Below are positions 24,499-36,260 of a stretch of 64,000 nt of DNA, in pieces. The position numbers and the translations under genes were made by a program. Where the stretch lies: the NCBI GenBank assembly GCA_951799445.1, contig OX637296.1:22940001-23004000 (forward strand), given 5' to 3'. The stretch's first letter is position 1. Each line of letters begins with the position of its first letter. The notes under the pieces are model-generated. The model was given only the letters and a program-made list of their open reading frames with translations. It was not told the origin of the DNA and searched no databases. Source of the stretch: Pseudisothecium myosuroides (lineage: Eukaryota; Streptophyta; Bryopsida; Hypnales; Lembophyllaceae).

Positions 24499-24504
24499 TT
24501 AAAA

Positions 24505-25405
24505 GGTGCCAACTTATAAGGTCATGTTCATCATATCTTTCCATAGACACCTTCTCACCTTTCAAAAACATGTCAACAGATTTGACTACAATCTGAAAAA
24601 AACTCACAAAAATTCACGATTCATATCAATACCTTCTTCACAAACTGCTTGAAGGATTGGAAGAGAATTTGAAGGCAGAGCTCAAATAGCTGGAGACACT
24701 ATTTTGAGTTCATTGATTCATTGATTCATTCCTTTAGCAAGGGTGCAATATTCATAACATTGTTAACCAATGCTGGGAGGGTCCCTTTTGCTCCCCCGGA
24801 AAGCGGGAGCCCCCCAGCGTTGGAAAATTGCACAATTAATGTTAAGGAAGCATCCCTACCCACTCACAACCATGTATTGTATCCACTTATAGTCTATGTA
24901 TTGTAGCTTGAATTTCGGAAACCAATGCGTGGTAAGTAGCTCGCCCAAACCCTGACAAAGCACTGACAGCAGCAACCAATTGTCTCATTGAAATTTAAAC
25001 TGAATTCCCTCCCAGGAATCCCGAAAGGTATTATCCTTGGGAGGAAGGGGAAGAGATCAACCTATTAAGCAATGTTATGTTAGTGTCATTGGGCAAAACT
25101 AGAAGATATTACAAATTTTTCAAACAACTAATATTATATTGTGGACCTAAAATACTTCTAAAAGAGGTCAACTAGATCTATCAAGCACTACTTTTTATTT
25201 TGAGGAAATTAGTGCAATATAGTGAATATTTCAGTTTTCACCAAATTAAATATTACACATAGAATATCTTGTAGATTAATGTCACATACACTAATAGGAT
25301 TAATTGGTGTGCACTAACCTCACCTAATTCAAACAAGTAGTACTTTGAATGAACACCGTGACAATCTTTTAGTATACGTACATTATTGAATTTGAGAATG
25401 TCCAC
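24505..25405. other. Intergenic, no gene seen
   Basis: No recognisable gene or element. A short GC-rich patch near 24785-24815 (CCCCCGGAAAGCGGGAGCCC) stands out from the AT-rich surroundings. Confidence 0.45.
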
Positions 25406-26442
25406 AAAATTAACCCCTAAAGTTCTATGACTATGTTTTCACCAAAAACACTCAAAAATTGCCATTTTTAGTACAAGTACCAAATTTTTGAAAAAAAAAC
25501 TTTTTTGACACATGTAACCGTAGGATCTTTTAGTAAAATAGTTTTAGAAGCTGTAGAATTTTTTTTAGAATTTTCCACCATGTGTGAGTGATTCTAACTC
25601 CACCCTTGAGTCAGAAAGTTACACATGGGTTCTAGCGGTTGTTTCGTTGGAGATTTACTCCGGTTTGGGTGGTTCCTAAGTAAGTGTTCGCCTTTCAAGC
25701 AATGGACACTTTTTGTGACTGATAATCCTATAAAATTTACTAATTCTAAGAAAAACTATTGGTTAACTAGTTAAAACGTGATGGTTAGGTAAAAATGGAA
25801 AAAAGAACACAAAATCTAATCTAACTAAAATTGTATCTAAGCATCCTAATAGAATATAATTTTTCCTTCCCAGAATGGCAAAGAAAACTAGATTCCAAGA
25901 TTCCTAGTAAAAATTACCATGGGGAAAGTTTGGCCCATTACTTGTGCTAACTTTCATCCACTAATCTACAATAGCAAATGAATTCTAAATAATTCTAAAA
26001 TTTAGGGTTAGGTTATTAGTTCATTTAAGTTCTGGATTATTAAGATTATTTAGAATTTTAACTTATTTGGATGTTTTTCATCTAGAATTAGCCTCAAACT
26101 TCATCCAAACTTTTACCCTTCAAAAATAAAGTATTTTTAAAAGTAAAAAGTAAATTTTGGAATCTTTATATATTTTTTGTTTGATTCCACCTTAAAATAT
26201 TCCTTAAAGATTCTTTTGGATGAAAATTTGAACTTTCATCCAATTTATGGTTAAGTTTAATTTATTAGTAACTTCTTTGTTTTGTGGCTATTTCTTAAGT
26301 GTGATTTTGGTTTGGAATGCTTTAAAAATTACCTATCGAGTTCTAAATTCTAACTTAAATCCTAAAATTCTAATCTAAAAGCTAACTTCTAACAACAACG
26401 ATTCTAATTTCAATTTAAAGGAAAAGGGAAAAATTAACATAC

Positions 26443-26559
26443 CTCTGTGTCCATCGATGCCATGGTTCCGTCATCGCACATGACCAGCATAATCGATTCG
26501 AAGTATCCGTCGTCCTCCATCATGTGTGCTTCGTCTATTTTATGCAATTTTGGTGTCAT
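26443..26559 (-). CDS. Exon-like 39-codon segment inside the 4.9 kb insertion
   Basis: On the minus strand an ATG at 26559 opens 39 codons that end exactly at a consensus donor (GAG|GTATGT). The peptide is acidic and Met-rich (for example MMEDDGYFESIM and MCDDGTMASMDTE), in a GC-richer patch than its flanks. No downstream exon was found and no family was recognised. It may be the first exon of a gene carried by the element, or chance. Confidence 0.28.
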
Positions 26560-26979
26560 AATGTTTTGGAAAATTTCCTTTTCTACATTCTTTTGAGCTA
26601 ATTTCCTATAGAAGATGGTTAATTGGAAGTATTTAACCTAAATCCTTTGAATTTAGGAATTTATGTTAAATTCTAATGGTTCTAGTTGGTTTTAAAACAA
26701 TTCTTTAGAATAAATAACTTAAAGGCCCTATTACCAAATACCTTTGAAAGTTTATTTTATTTGAGAATTAATTTAAAAGATTAATATCTTCCAATTTAAT
26801 AATATTCCAATGAATATTTGTTATTCATTAGTTTATTAATTTTTGTTGGATTAATCTAATGTTTTTGTTGATTTTTTGTCTTTTTCTATTTGGCTTATTA
26901 GGCCCAATAAAACAAAACCTAAATCAACATTCAACCTACTAATTCCTTCTAAAAATACTAATTGATAGAAAAATCAAAT

Positions 26980-27320
26980 TTCTTCAATAGTAAAAGGAAT
27001 AGAACCAAAGAACTATTCCAAATGAATAGTGAATGAATAATAAAGAAAAGAATAAAAAACCACAATTTGTCCCGAAATGAATAGTAAATGAATAGTAACG
27101 GAATAAAAAAAAAATGAATCCAAAATGAATAGTAAATGAATAGGGAAAGCACAACAAAACAAAACAAAATGAATAGAAAAAGAATAGAAAACCGTGCCAA
27201 ATCCAAAATGAATAGTGAATGATTAGTAAAGAAAGGAATAAAAAAAAACAATTTGTCCCGAAATGAATAAGAAATGAATAGGAAAAGCACAACAAAATAA
27301 AAAACAAAACCACGTGAATA
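26980..27320. repeat. AATGAATAGT-rich tandem repeat, 186 bp period
   Basis: CAATTTGTCCCGAAATGAAT occurs at 27063 and 27249, 186 bp apart, with similar flanks. Short AAATGAATAGTAAATGAATA motifs recur throughout. Confidence 0.75.
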
Positions 27321-27572
27321 GTTAGATTCATTAGAAATATTAATTTTCTATTCCTAATTCCTTCTCAAGCCGCCACTTCGTCTTCTTTAAGTGTTTTTTT
27401 GCTTTAAGTTTCGTTGTCATTTGTTGTTGTGGCTATGGAGTTTATGAGAGTTGTGAGTTTTAGATAGAACTATACGTGGGTTCAAGCAAAATTTAATCTT
27501 GTTTGGAGTGTTTCCAAATTTCCAATTAAGGTTGTGTTTGAGATCGAGCAAATTAAATCTTAGGTTGAGAGT

Positions 27573-27683
27573 TTATCAATTTTCAGACCAGAGTTGAGTG
27601 CATCAATTTTCAAACCAAAGTTGGAGTGCATCAATTTTCAAACCAAAGTTGGAGTGCATCAATTTTCAGACCAGAGTTGGAGT
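27573..27683. repeat. 28 bp tandem repeat, four units
   Basis: CATCAATTTTCAAACCAAAG starts at 27601, 27629 and 27657, with a slightly different first unit at about 27573. Confidence 0.88.
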
Positions 27684-27974
27684 TTCGAAGGCTCACCGCC
27701 CAGTCCAGGCTAATTGCCTGCTCGGACAGTCTCCCTGACTCAGCCTGCCAAGGCCTGCCACGTGTCAGGACCTGGTTGGCTCCCGTCACCCGTTCCTGTC
27801 ACCCGTCCTCACTCGTTCTCCTTCGTTCTCGTAGCCCGTTTCCGTCTCTTGCTATTCCCAGCCCTTGCCGGACTGATTGCCGGTTCTGGTATTTCAAAAA
27901 CTGGTTCGGGTTCTGGTATTTTTTAAAGGTTGGTTCGATTTCTTAACTAAACAAACAATTAACTAAAAGGGAAT

Positions 27975-28175
27975 AAGCAAAATAACTAAACTAAATGATA
28001 ATTTTTGGGTTTTGGGAATAAACTAGCAAAACAAACTAAACTAAGGTATTTTTGAGGTTTTTGGGATAACAAACAAAGCATACTAAATTAAATGATAATT
28101 TTTGGGTTTTGGGAATAAACTAGCAAAACAAATTAAACTACAGTATTTTTGAGGTTTTTGGGATAACAAAGCAAA
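27975..28175. repeat. 97 bp tandem duplication
   Basis: AAATGATAATTTTTGGGTTT begins at 27993 and again at 28090. Both are followed by TAAACTAGCAAAACAAA and TATTTTTGAGGTTTTTGGGA. Confidence 0.85.
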
Positions 28176-28199
28176 GCAAAACTATAACAAAATAAAAGC

Positions 28200-30400
28200 T
28201 AAATTATCATTGAACATCTATGACTTGACAATGAGTGTATAAGCAAACTTTGAGGAAATTGCAGCGGAAAGAAAGGGAGTCTCTCGATGAGGTTCTTTAG
28301 CTTAAGTAGGCCAAAAAAGTCAAGGATTTTTCCCAATTATTCCTTTAAAGGTAAATAGTTTGAAGGTCAAAGCTCCGCCGTGCGGGAGTTACCCCAGGAA
28401 AAACTTGTGAAATATGGTTCCAAGTGGCTGCAGGAATGTTTCAATTCTTAAAGGAGGTACACATGAAAGTGTTTAAACCGAAAATTAGAAATTAAGTCAA
28501 ACCAAACTTTGTTATACAACGAAGTTTGGCCAGTATTTTGAGTGTTAGAATCTTTTGGTGAAGACTAGCTTCACCGCCTTAAGAATTCTGACTCAATGGC
28601 TGTTACAAAACATAAAATTAGTATCACAAAGACGGTATGCAAGTTTTGGGGGATGAAACCTCCCAAAAGTGTGGTTTTAGTGTGGTTTTGAAGGTTGAAA
28701 GGGAACCCCGAGTCCTCTAACCAAATCCTCCACTAAAAGAAAGCAAAGAAAGCGAAAATGAGCAAAGATGGCCAAAATTTGGTCTAACTAAATGCTTCTG
28801 ACAAAGCTGGTAAGCAAAATGAAGAAAAGAGAGTCTCTACACTCCGACAGAGTGTTGGTAGGCAAATAATGGTGTAATGGGGTATGAGAAACTTCGCGGG
28901 GAGGCCTTATATACTCGCTAGAAGGCCCCACCACTTAGTTTACCATGAGATATTTGGTTCTTTTACTCAAAAACTACCTTAAGCTAAATTCTAAACTACT
29001 CTAAGATATTTCCTAAATAATCTTTGTTTAATCTTTAGAATTTTCTAGAACAAGTTTTAATTAGCAAGGAAATCTTGTCCAAATAAAATCTAAGTTTTTT
29101 CCCAAAGATATTTAGGAAATTAACTATTTTGACTTTGAGATAATTCGTGATTAACCCTAGGATATTTCCAAATATTCTTAGTTTAATCTAAATTGGCTTT
29201 TAAAGGAAAGATTTGAAATCTTAACTAAATCCAATCTTCAATTTCCACCAAGATATTTTGTCAATTAACCTTGAATTACCACTAATTACTCTAAAAAAGT
29301 CAAACTTACGGCTGAACTCTTCCTATCTTCTTGAGAACAACTCCAAATTGAAAACCAATTGCACCATCGCGTTCAGAAGACTCCAATTAGTCTCTGAGAC
29401 TTCCTACCCCCCACTTCTAGGCTGTAAATACTCGTAAAAACCACGACCAATAACTTCAAAGAAAAGTCAAAATCTTAACTAATGGAATTTGAATTTCCCG
29501 AGAAAACTAACTGGCTAGGGTTGCCTGGAAGATTTGTGAGAGTAAGAAAACATTCTTTGTTTGTAACCTTCGGACACCGCCAGCTCCTGGTTTGCCGGTC
29601 AACCTACCGCCATGTTGTAAATTCTTGTTAAATTCGATGTTGTTGCCGATTCTGGTACTTCTGACTATCAAAAAGTCTTCAAACTTGACTGGTCGCTTAT
29701 TTAATATATAAAACTTTAATCTAATTTTTAGTGAGATTTTACCGCACTCTGGATAATTTCTAGGAAATTACTATCAGTTTCAAAGGCGGTTGACTTCCCA
29801 TGGAGTCATCGTGGAGTTTTGTAAAATCCCGAAACTTTTGGGCAGTCTTCTAGGAAATGTTCAAAAGCCAAGAGCAAAACCAATCCTCCAATAAGGATGC
29901 TAAATTTTGCAATTCCTTAATAATTTCCGTCCGAGGGGGAAATTAATCTGGTACCGGGGTTTGTCATGGATGATTAGCTCCGCTGTTGACCTCCTGGCAT
30001 GCTTTTATCCTAAAAACACCTTTCTGTAAGCTCCAATCACCTCGCCTTTCATCTACTTTGCATTCTGGTTCGTATTCTTCAACATTTACAGGTTTTCACA
30101 TAACTAGTCCAAATTCCACATCAATTGGATCTAGACATTTCTAAATCTGAACTTAGACTCTTATGAATCAGCCAGGCTGTCACATGTGCTCACATGTCGA
30201 GTTTTACATGGACAGGACACTAGAACTGGCTAATTCTCACATCCACATTTCTCTAAAACGTAAATATGGACTCTAAGACACTAAACTAAGACCTAAACAT
30301 AGAAAAGTAGAGTATTTTGTGCTTTCCATGATTTTAGAAAGACTCCTCACTAATCTGGTAGGGACTTCTACCAAACTCCTCTCAACTACTAATTCCTACT
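28200..30400. other. Interior of the 4.9 kb insertion, no gene seen
   Basis: No coding frame of note, no reverse transcriptase, integrase or transposase motif, and no second copy of the element's left terminus. Confidence 0.45.
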
Positions 30401-31700
30401 ATTTTGCATGAATTAATACTAAAAACTAACAATAAATCGCAAAAAATAAACCCAGAATTCCAAGTGCTAACTTGAGGGCTCACACCATGCGGATTGGAAG
30501 ATATTAGCATTTGAATTGGCAAAAATCCTTTTTTTGTTCCTGCGAAAAACAGGGTAGCTGCACTTTACAAGGTCAGATTAGTATGAAAAAATGTCCAAAA
30601 TGGTGGTGCTTCTTTGAATTATTTTTCCTAAACAAGTTGGCCACATGCTTAAAAATTTTCTAATCATTTGGAACTATACAACATATAAAAAAAATAGTAA
30701 GTAGAAAGAAGTAGAGAATGATCCAAAATACTAAATTGTTAAGAATTTAATTATGGAATTGAAAAATGTCAATCCCAATGGTTGTAATGTTGTAATAAAC
30801 AACCTAAATCTTATGTGTGTTTTTTTTCCAAAAACTATTAAAAATTGAGTTAAATAAACAACTTCAATGTTTATTTTAGAGTAGAGAATCCGTAACTGCC
30901 CACAAACTAAAAAACCTCATAACTTTTTATTCATTGGTCAAAATGGAATGATTTAAAGCTTTCCACGTATATATAACTCTAGAAAACCAATTTCAAATTT
31001 TTATTTTTGAAAAAAGTGATTTTTTCAGATCTGCCCGAACTGCCCGCTCGGTGAAAAAAGTAACATATTAGGCCATAACTTTTGACTCCTATTTCCAAAT
31101 GTCATGAAACTTAGTGCATATGAAAGATATTCCTCGTTCCCACCTTCTATTAAAATTTCAGCTTAAAATATGAAAATCTCTAATCACGCGTACCTGCCCA
31201 AAATCACTATGTTGCTAAAAATAGCAGGCTGGTCCTTTAGGGGTTAACAACAAAACTTGTGCCTGTATTGGTCATTTCTCCAAAATACTTTGAATCATTT
31301 TACCTTTTACATATAGTATTTATATAAAGACATCTTGTAGTTAGTAGCATTAGAATCTTCTTGAAATTGTTGACAAGAACAAAAAAAAGAAAATTGGCTA
31401 ATCTAATATTCCCTCCATCCCAAAATGATCTTCCAGTTGGACAAACTGTTTGATTTTAGATTGGAAATAACCATATCAAAATCTGTTTATAAATTTTTTA
31501 AGGAAGTTGTCATCCATTTACTGAATCTTCAAGAACTGAAAATGATCATTTTTGAGCAACTAGAAGATCATTTTGGAACAAAGGGAGTAATAAGAATTGC
31601 ATCCAATGCTTAGAATTTCCTAATAAGGTGAAGTTACCTTAGTTGAGATGAACACATTGGATTTGTTGACTCATTGAACTTCATACTAATTGTTGTACAG

Positions 31701-31851
31701 ACAATCGCGGAATATGAATACATTAAGGCCAGGCCCAGATAATTCCAGCATTGATGAAATTGTATCAGACGAGAGCTCAACTGAAAATTATACACAAAGT
31801 TTGAATCCTCTCTCAGCTTTACCACCATCCTTCCAGGAAGTTGAAGAAGAG
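31701..31851 (+). CDS. Exon-like island b, unrecognised
   Basis: The acceptor ATTGTTGTACAG precedes an open frame with a Ser/Glu-rich stretch (SSIDEIVSDESSTENYTQS) and then LNPLSALPPSFQEVEEE. The possible donor GAG|GTCTGC is weak. The composition looks coding against an AT-rich background. Family unknown. Confidence 0.3.
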
Positions 31852-32584
31852 GTCTGCATCACACTTTCTAATGTCACATTTTTGTATATTAGCTTGAAAA
31901 ATGTCCCTAACTTTTAAAGGTTTGAGAAACCCAATTTGGATTATAGCATGGTGTTTTTGGTGCATTTGATATATAAGGTGCACAAATTGATGTATACAAT
32001 AATTACAAAAGTTTATATTCATGTTGAGCCGAATCTAATGACACATGGCACCTCCAATTTAGATCATTATCGCACCTCATACATGTCTAAGAAGTTGCAA
32101 AAAGGCTACACAAAGGCTACATCTTCTATGTGTGCGGTGTTATATTTGAACATAATTAGATTTAGATATTAAAATGACCTCTAAATGAAAGATGTTAGTT
32201 GAATTTTCAATCCAACAATGTGTATGTTGCCATATTTTATTACATACTTCATATTTGAAGAGTAAAATAGAGGACCATATATACAATGCCCAACAAACCT
32301 TTAAAGGGAATCATCTAGTGAATATTAGTAAGAAACTTTTAAACTAGAAGTTGGGCTCTTCAAACGAAAAGAGGGAAATTTGAGTGTGTGTGAATCTCAG
32401 AATGCTAGGGTGCTGATGCTCTTAAGGTAAACATACCCATTGTCATTGCACACATTTTGACTTATGAGATTCACAATTTGTTTTAGTAAAAGAATGGCAA
32501 AATCAAAGATTGACTGATGGTGATGCCGTTAGTCAGTGCAACTAGGAGAGTGACTGATTTCTGTGGGCCTCTTAATTACTGCAG

Positions 32585-32751
32585 GTGAGGGAGTTGGCCA
32601 AGTGATCCGTAGAATGCAAGCTGCAGATAAGCGCTACTGGGAAGAAAGCGAGTTTTTGGTGCTTCAGAATGAAGTTGCATTGCATACACTTTTCTAGGAC
32701 AACAAATCGACGATCTCACAGCGCAAATCAGACCATGATTTCCAAACTGAG
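32585..32751 (+). pseudogene. Exon-like island c with a frameshift
   Basis: It lies between a good acceptor (TTAATTACTGCAG) and a strong donor (CTGAG|GTACAAG). The first part reads VGQVIRRMQAADKRYWEESE and continues LVLQNEVALHT. A one-base shift near 32690 is then needed to keep reading GQQIDDLTAQI, so the exon appears broken. A helical, coiled-coil-like composition is seen. Family unknown. Confidence 0.35.
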
Positions 32752-32759
32752 GTACAAGC

Positions 32760-33615
32760 GAATTGAAACTCACACACTCACAGTCAAAGAATCGTTCAAG
32801 CTGAAAGATTATATTTACATGCAATCTTCAATTTATCAATTTAGATCAAAGTTGACAACCTGAGCAAATTAATGCCAATTTTGTTAAATTGGTGATATTC
32901 CATTACTTCGCACTACTGTGAATTTTGTCGCTTTACATTCCCTAAAATAGGCGACAAAATGTGGGGTGAGTGAAAAAAAGTCACAAATGACAAAACATGG
33001 GGCTAACTTGGCTAATAACATTCCCGAGAAGATCACCATTGACTTTTTAGAAAACTGCGTGAGTTAAAAGATAGGGTCCATTTAATTCAAAGCAGAGAAA
33101 TTTTATATAATATCCAGGGCTACTATAGGGTGCATGAAATGCTAAATATTCTATTATATATAAATTAGGGTATATAAAAACATTATGTAGTACGAATTTT
33201 TATTAATAAGTTAGCCTTAATAGATAGAGGCTATGCAAATTTTTTATAGTATAATGAATATAGATATGGATAGATAATTTCATGTGGATGATAAAATGAA
33301 CATAGTTAAGAAAATCTACAATGAAGGGTGGTTGACTGAAATTGTGCCACACTGTTAGTAGTGTATATATCAAAAAAATTAAGTGTAAGCGTAAAGCATT
33401 GACCACAAGTGGAAGAATTGCCACATTGCACAAATAGGGAGGTTTACCTAATTACCTTAGTAGGTTCAATGAACTAAGAAGTATACAACATGAGGATAGA
33501 GCTTATAGCTTGTTTAACTTGATTCTTTGAAGCCATAAATGTTAAACACACTCATATTGAATGGGATATTGGAATAGTTTCAATGGAGATTTTGAAATGT
33601 TCAATGGTAAACTTG
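32760..33615. other. Intergenic with one repeat fragment
   Basis: At about 32872-32915 ATGCCAATTTTGTTAAATTG and GGTGATATTCCATTAC are the left end of a GTCAATTTCG-family element without its right half. No gene was seen in the remainder. Confidence 0.5.
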
Positions 33616-35874
33616 TTATTAAGCCCTAAAGGCCGGAAGGTATTTTGGAAGTGGAAAAGTCCAAAATTGCCTATTTTTTATACATTGTCCAAAATAAAAA
33701 ATTAATTAATTTTTTTGAATTAAACCATAGAAAAGTGTATTAAATAAGTAAGGTAATGTTTGAAAAAAAATTTAGTCCATTTGACCATGTGGATTGAAAG
33801 ATTATAACGATTGAAGTGAGATTTTTTTTTAAATTCTTGTAACTAGCAGACTTTGAACCCTCCTAGAGTGAAATTTTTGCTCTATACAAAAATGAAGATT
33901 TTGTCCATTCATATGTATATGATATTAGGCTTAACCATGAAAAATTCGAAGAAATTTTTTAGAAGCAAATATGGAGTCTACCTTCCTCTAAATCAACGTG
34001 CAATGTAAAGAGGTTAAATGCTTTGACAATACACTAGTCATTTTTTGATGATTTCTTGTACAAGGAGGAAATTTTTGATTTGGAATCCAAATAGTAAAAC
34101 ATTAGAGACAAACATTTGGAATATGTTATGTGGAAAGAATTTCAAGAACTTTGACTTCACATATTGCAAGATAGTAGGGCTTGAAGTAGAAGAAAATGTT
34201 TATTTTTGAAGTCAACTTAACATAGCTAATAAAGTTTGACTCCTCTTAGTATATGATTTGAGAACTAAATTTAAAAAAAAAATTGTATTGCATATTTTAT
34301 TAGTTACATACATGCCAAATTGCAAAAGTTGATGAGCATTTTTGCAAAAGGTGTTCTAAAGATGCTCAAAATGCCCAAGCTGCCAAAAAAGTTCAAGGCA
34401 ACATAACTTCTATTTTGGGTACTCAATTACAAAAAATTACATTCTCACTATAGGGGTGTATGCTCACACCTTGTGTCAAAATTTTGTGAACAACCAACCA
34501 AAATTGACTTCATAGGATTCTACTCAAATTTTCAATTATTCATTCAATTGAACAAGAAAAACGTGTCCGCCACAACCAACTGAACTATGACTAGGTGTCC
34601 TAAATGACTATAGTACAACTGCAACTCTGTAATTGCACATGCAATGTGATGGGGCAGAGGACTCGTCATTCTGTAGTCATATGGATGAAGACTGTGGCGG
34701 CCATGATCAAGCACTCCTTTCATCCGGTGATTTTCAATGAGTAACTCATTCAAAGGCGTGACGTGGACCTCTGAAGCCCTGTGGTCCACCGTCTTAGTTG
34801 TAGATCAGCTGCGTTCCAACTGCGCAATGACTGCCTGTACCTCCGTGAACGACTACAAAATTACTTGGAAATGACTGCAGAGTCCAAGTATGAACTACCG
34901 TACTTAGGCAATCATTTTCAGTCCATTTAGCAAATTTGTCTATAACTTTTGATTTGAGGCTCAAAATAAACATGGATTTTTGGAGATGAAAGTGAGATTG
35001 ATTTCCTAACTTTATTAGTTCAAATTTTTTTGGAAAAAATTAATCTTCTATACCTCAATGAAATTTGAAATATTATTTGTAATACAATTCTTGCATTTTA
35101 CATATCCCACATTATTTGTCTTGCCTACTACTACCCCACTTCTATAAATATGGTACATATTGTATGATATATTGTGTATGATGTATTGTATATTGTATTT
35201 GGTATATTGTATATTCACTACTAGAAATAGGGGGTATAAATGACTGCAAAGAATGATTGTTTTACAGTCATTCCGGACAAAAATGACTCGAGCGCAACTT
35301 AAGGCCTTGCAGTCATTATGGACAAGTCATTCTTTAAATGACTGCAGCTCTATTATCACCAACGAATTTGGACTTGGATGAAGAACGGATGGGATGGTCT
35401 ACGTGGCATTCGTGTTTGGGGACAAAATTTTCTGGAAAGGCCGGGCAATTGCCCAATTTTTGAAAAATTTGGCCGACCATTGCTAACGTGGACCTTTGCG
35501 TGAGTCATTCTACAATCATTCTCCAGTCGTGAGGGAGTTGTGTCGACCAATGTGGGGCTGACACGTGTCTAGTCATTTATTGCGGTTTTATCTTCAACGG
35601 ATGAATGATGCTTTGCCACGTGTCTAGTCATTCTGTACTCATTTGTAGGATATACTTTCAAGATTGCCCAGTCATTTTTAAGTGATGCATGTAGTTGTTC
35701 TAAAGTGACATAGATTTAGGATTTAGGATACTTTCCATGGACAAGGAACGTCATTTTTTCTTGTCATTTTCAATTTGCAACAATGCATTGTGTACAAAAA
35801 GGAATATAATGACAAATAAACAAGAATTAGTCATTCTACAATCACATATGAGTACATTCAAAGTTCCATAGCAA

Positions 35875-36260
35875 TACACCATACACAATATACCAAATAC
35901 AATACACCATACACAATATACCAAATACAATACACCATACAACATACATCATACATTATATTTTGCATGACTCGCATGGCTTAGTGTATAAGTATGAAGA
36001 GATGAAATGACAAGCCTTTTATAGAAGTGGGGTAGTGGTAGGCAAGACAAACCATGTGGGATATTGAAAATGCAGGAATTGTGTTACAAATAATATTTTA
36101 GACCTCATTGAGGTATAGTAGATTAATTTTTTCCAAAAAAATTTGAACTAACAAAAGTTAGAAAATCAATCTCACTTTCATCTCCAAAAATCCATTTTAC
36201 ATTTTGAGACTCAAATCAAAAGTTATAGACAAATTTGCTAAATGTATTGGAAATGATTAG
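35875..36260. repeat. Inverted copy of 34912-35212
   Basis: ACACCATACACAATATACCA and, further on, TAGAAGTGGGGTAGTGGTAG and AATGCAGGAATTGTG are the reverse of sequence outside the younger CACTA. The pair makes inverted arms of about 300-380 bp with the CACTA left end between them. Confidence 0.75.

Larger units (their letters stand above)
25583..30484. mobile_element. Unclassified 4.9 kb insertion, ends TGTGAG...CTCACA
   Basis: It is flanked by CCATG on both sides (25578-25582, 30485-30489), and the sister TTAA element at 18362 shows the continuous sequence without it. Its tips form a 6 bp inverted repeat with TG...CA ends, and the 5 bp duplication suits an LTR retrotransposon derivative. I could not find long terminal direct repeats or pol motifs. 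It contains several local tandem repeats, a GC-rich patch (27690-27900) and one exon-like minus-strand segment. Confidence 0.65.
25414..31243. mobile_element. TTAA-flanked element (about 920 bp) split by a 4.9 kb insertion
   Basis: The left end CCCCTAAAG follows TTAA (25410-25413). The right end GGTCCTTTAGGGG precedes TTAA (31244-31247). The outer parts (25414-25582 and 30490-31243) align in order with the 914 bp element at 18362-19275. The sequence between is a later insertion with a CCATG duplication. Removing insertion and duplicate leaves 923 bp, close to the 914 bp sister copy. Confidence 0.78.

Noticed and set aside
26958..27331. Minus-strand Phe/Ser-rich frames of 110 and 115 codons
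   Set aside because: They are translations of an AATGAATAGT tandem repeat in two frames.
27626..27946. Plus-strand frames in the GC-rich patch
   Set aside because: They begin in the 28 bp tandem repeat. No splice context and no recognisable protein.
31880..32010. Similarity to 47195-47300 suggesting duplicated exons
   Set aside because: The match is about 40 bp, imperfect and noncoding. Too weak to claim a duplicated gene segment.
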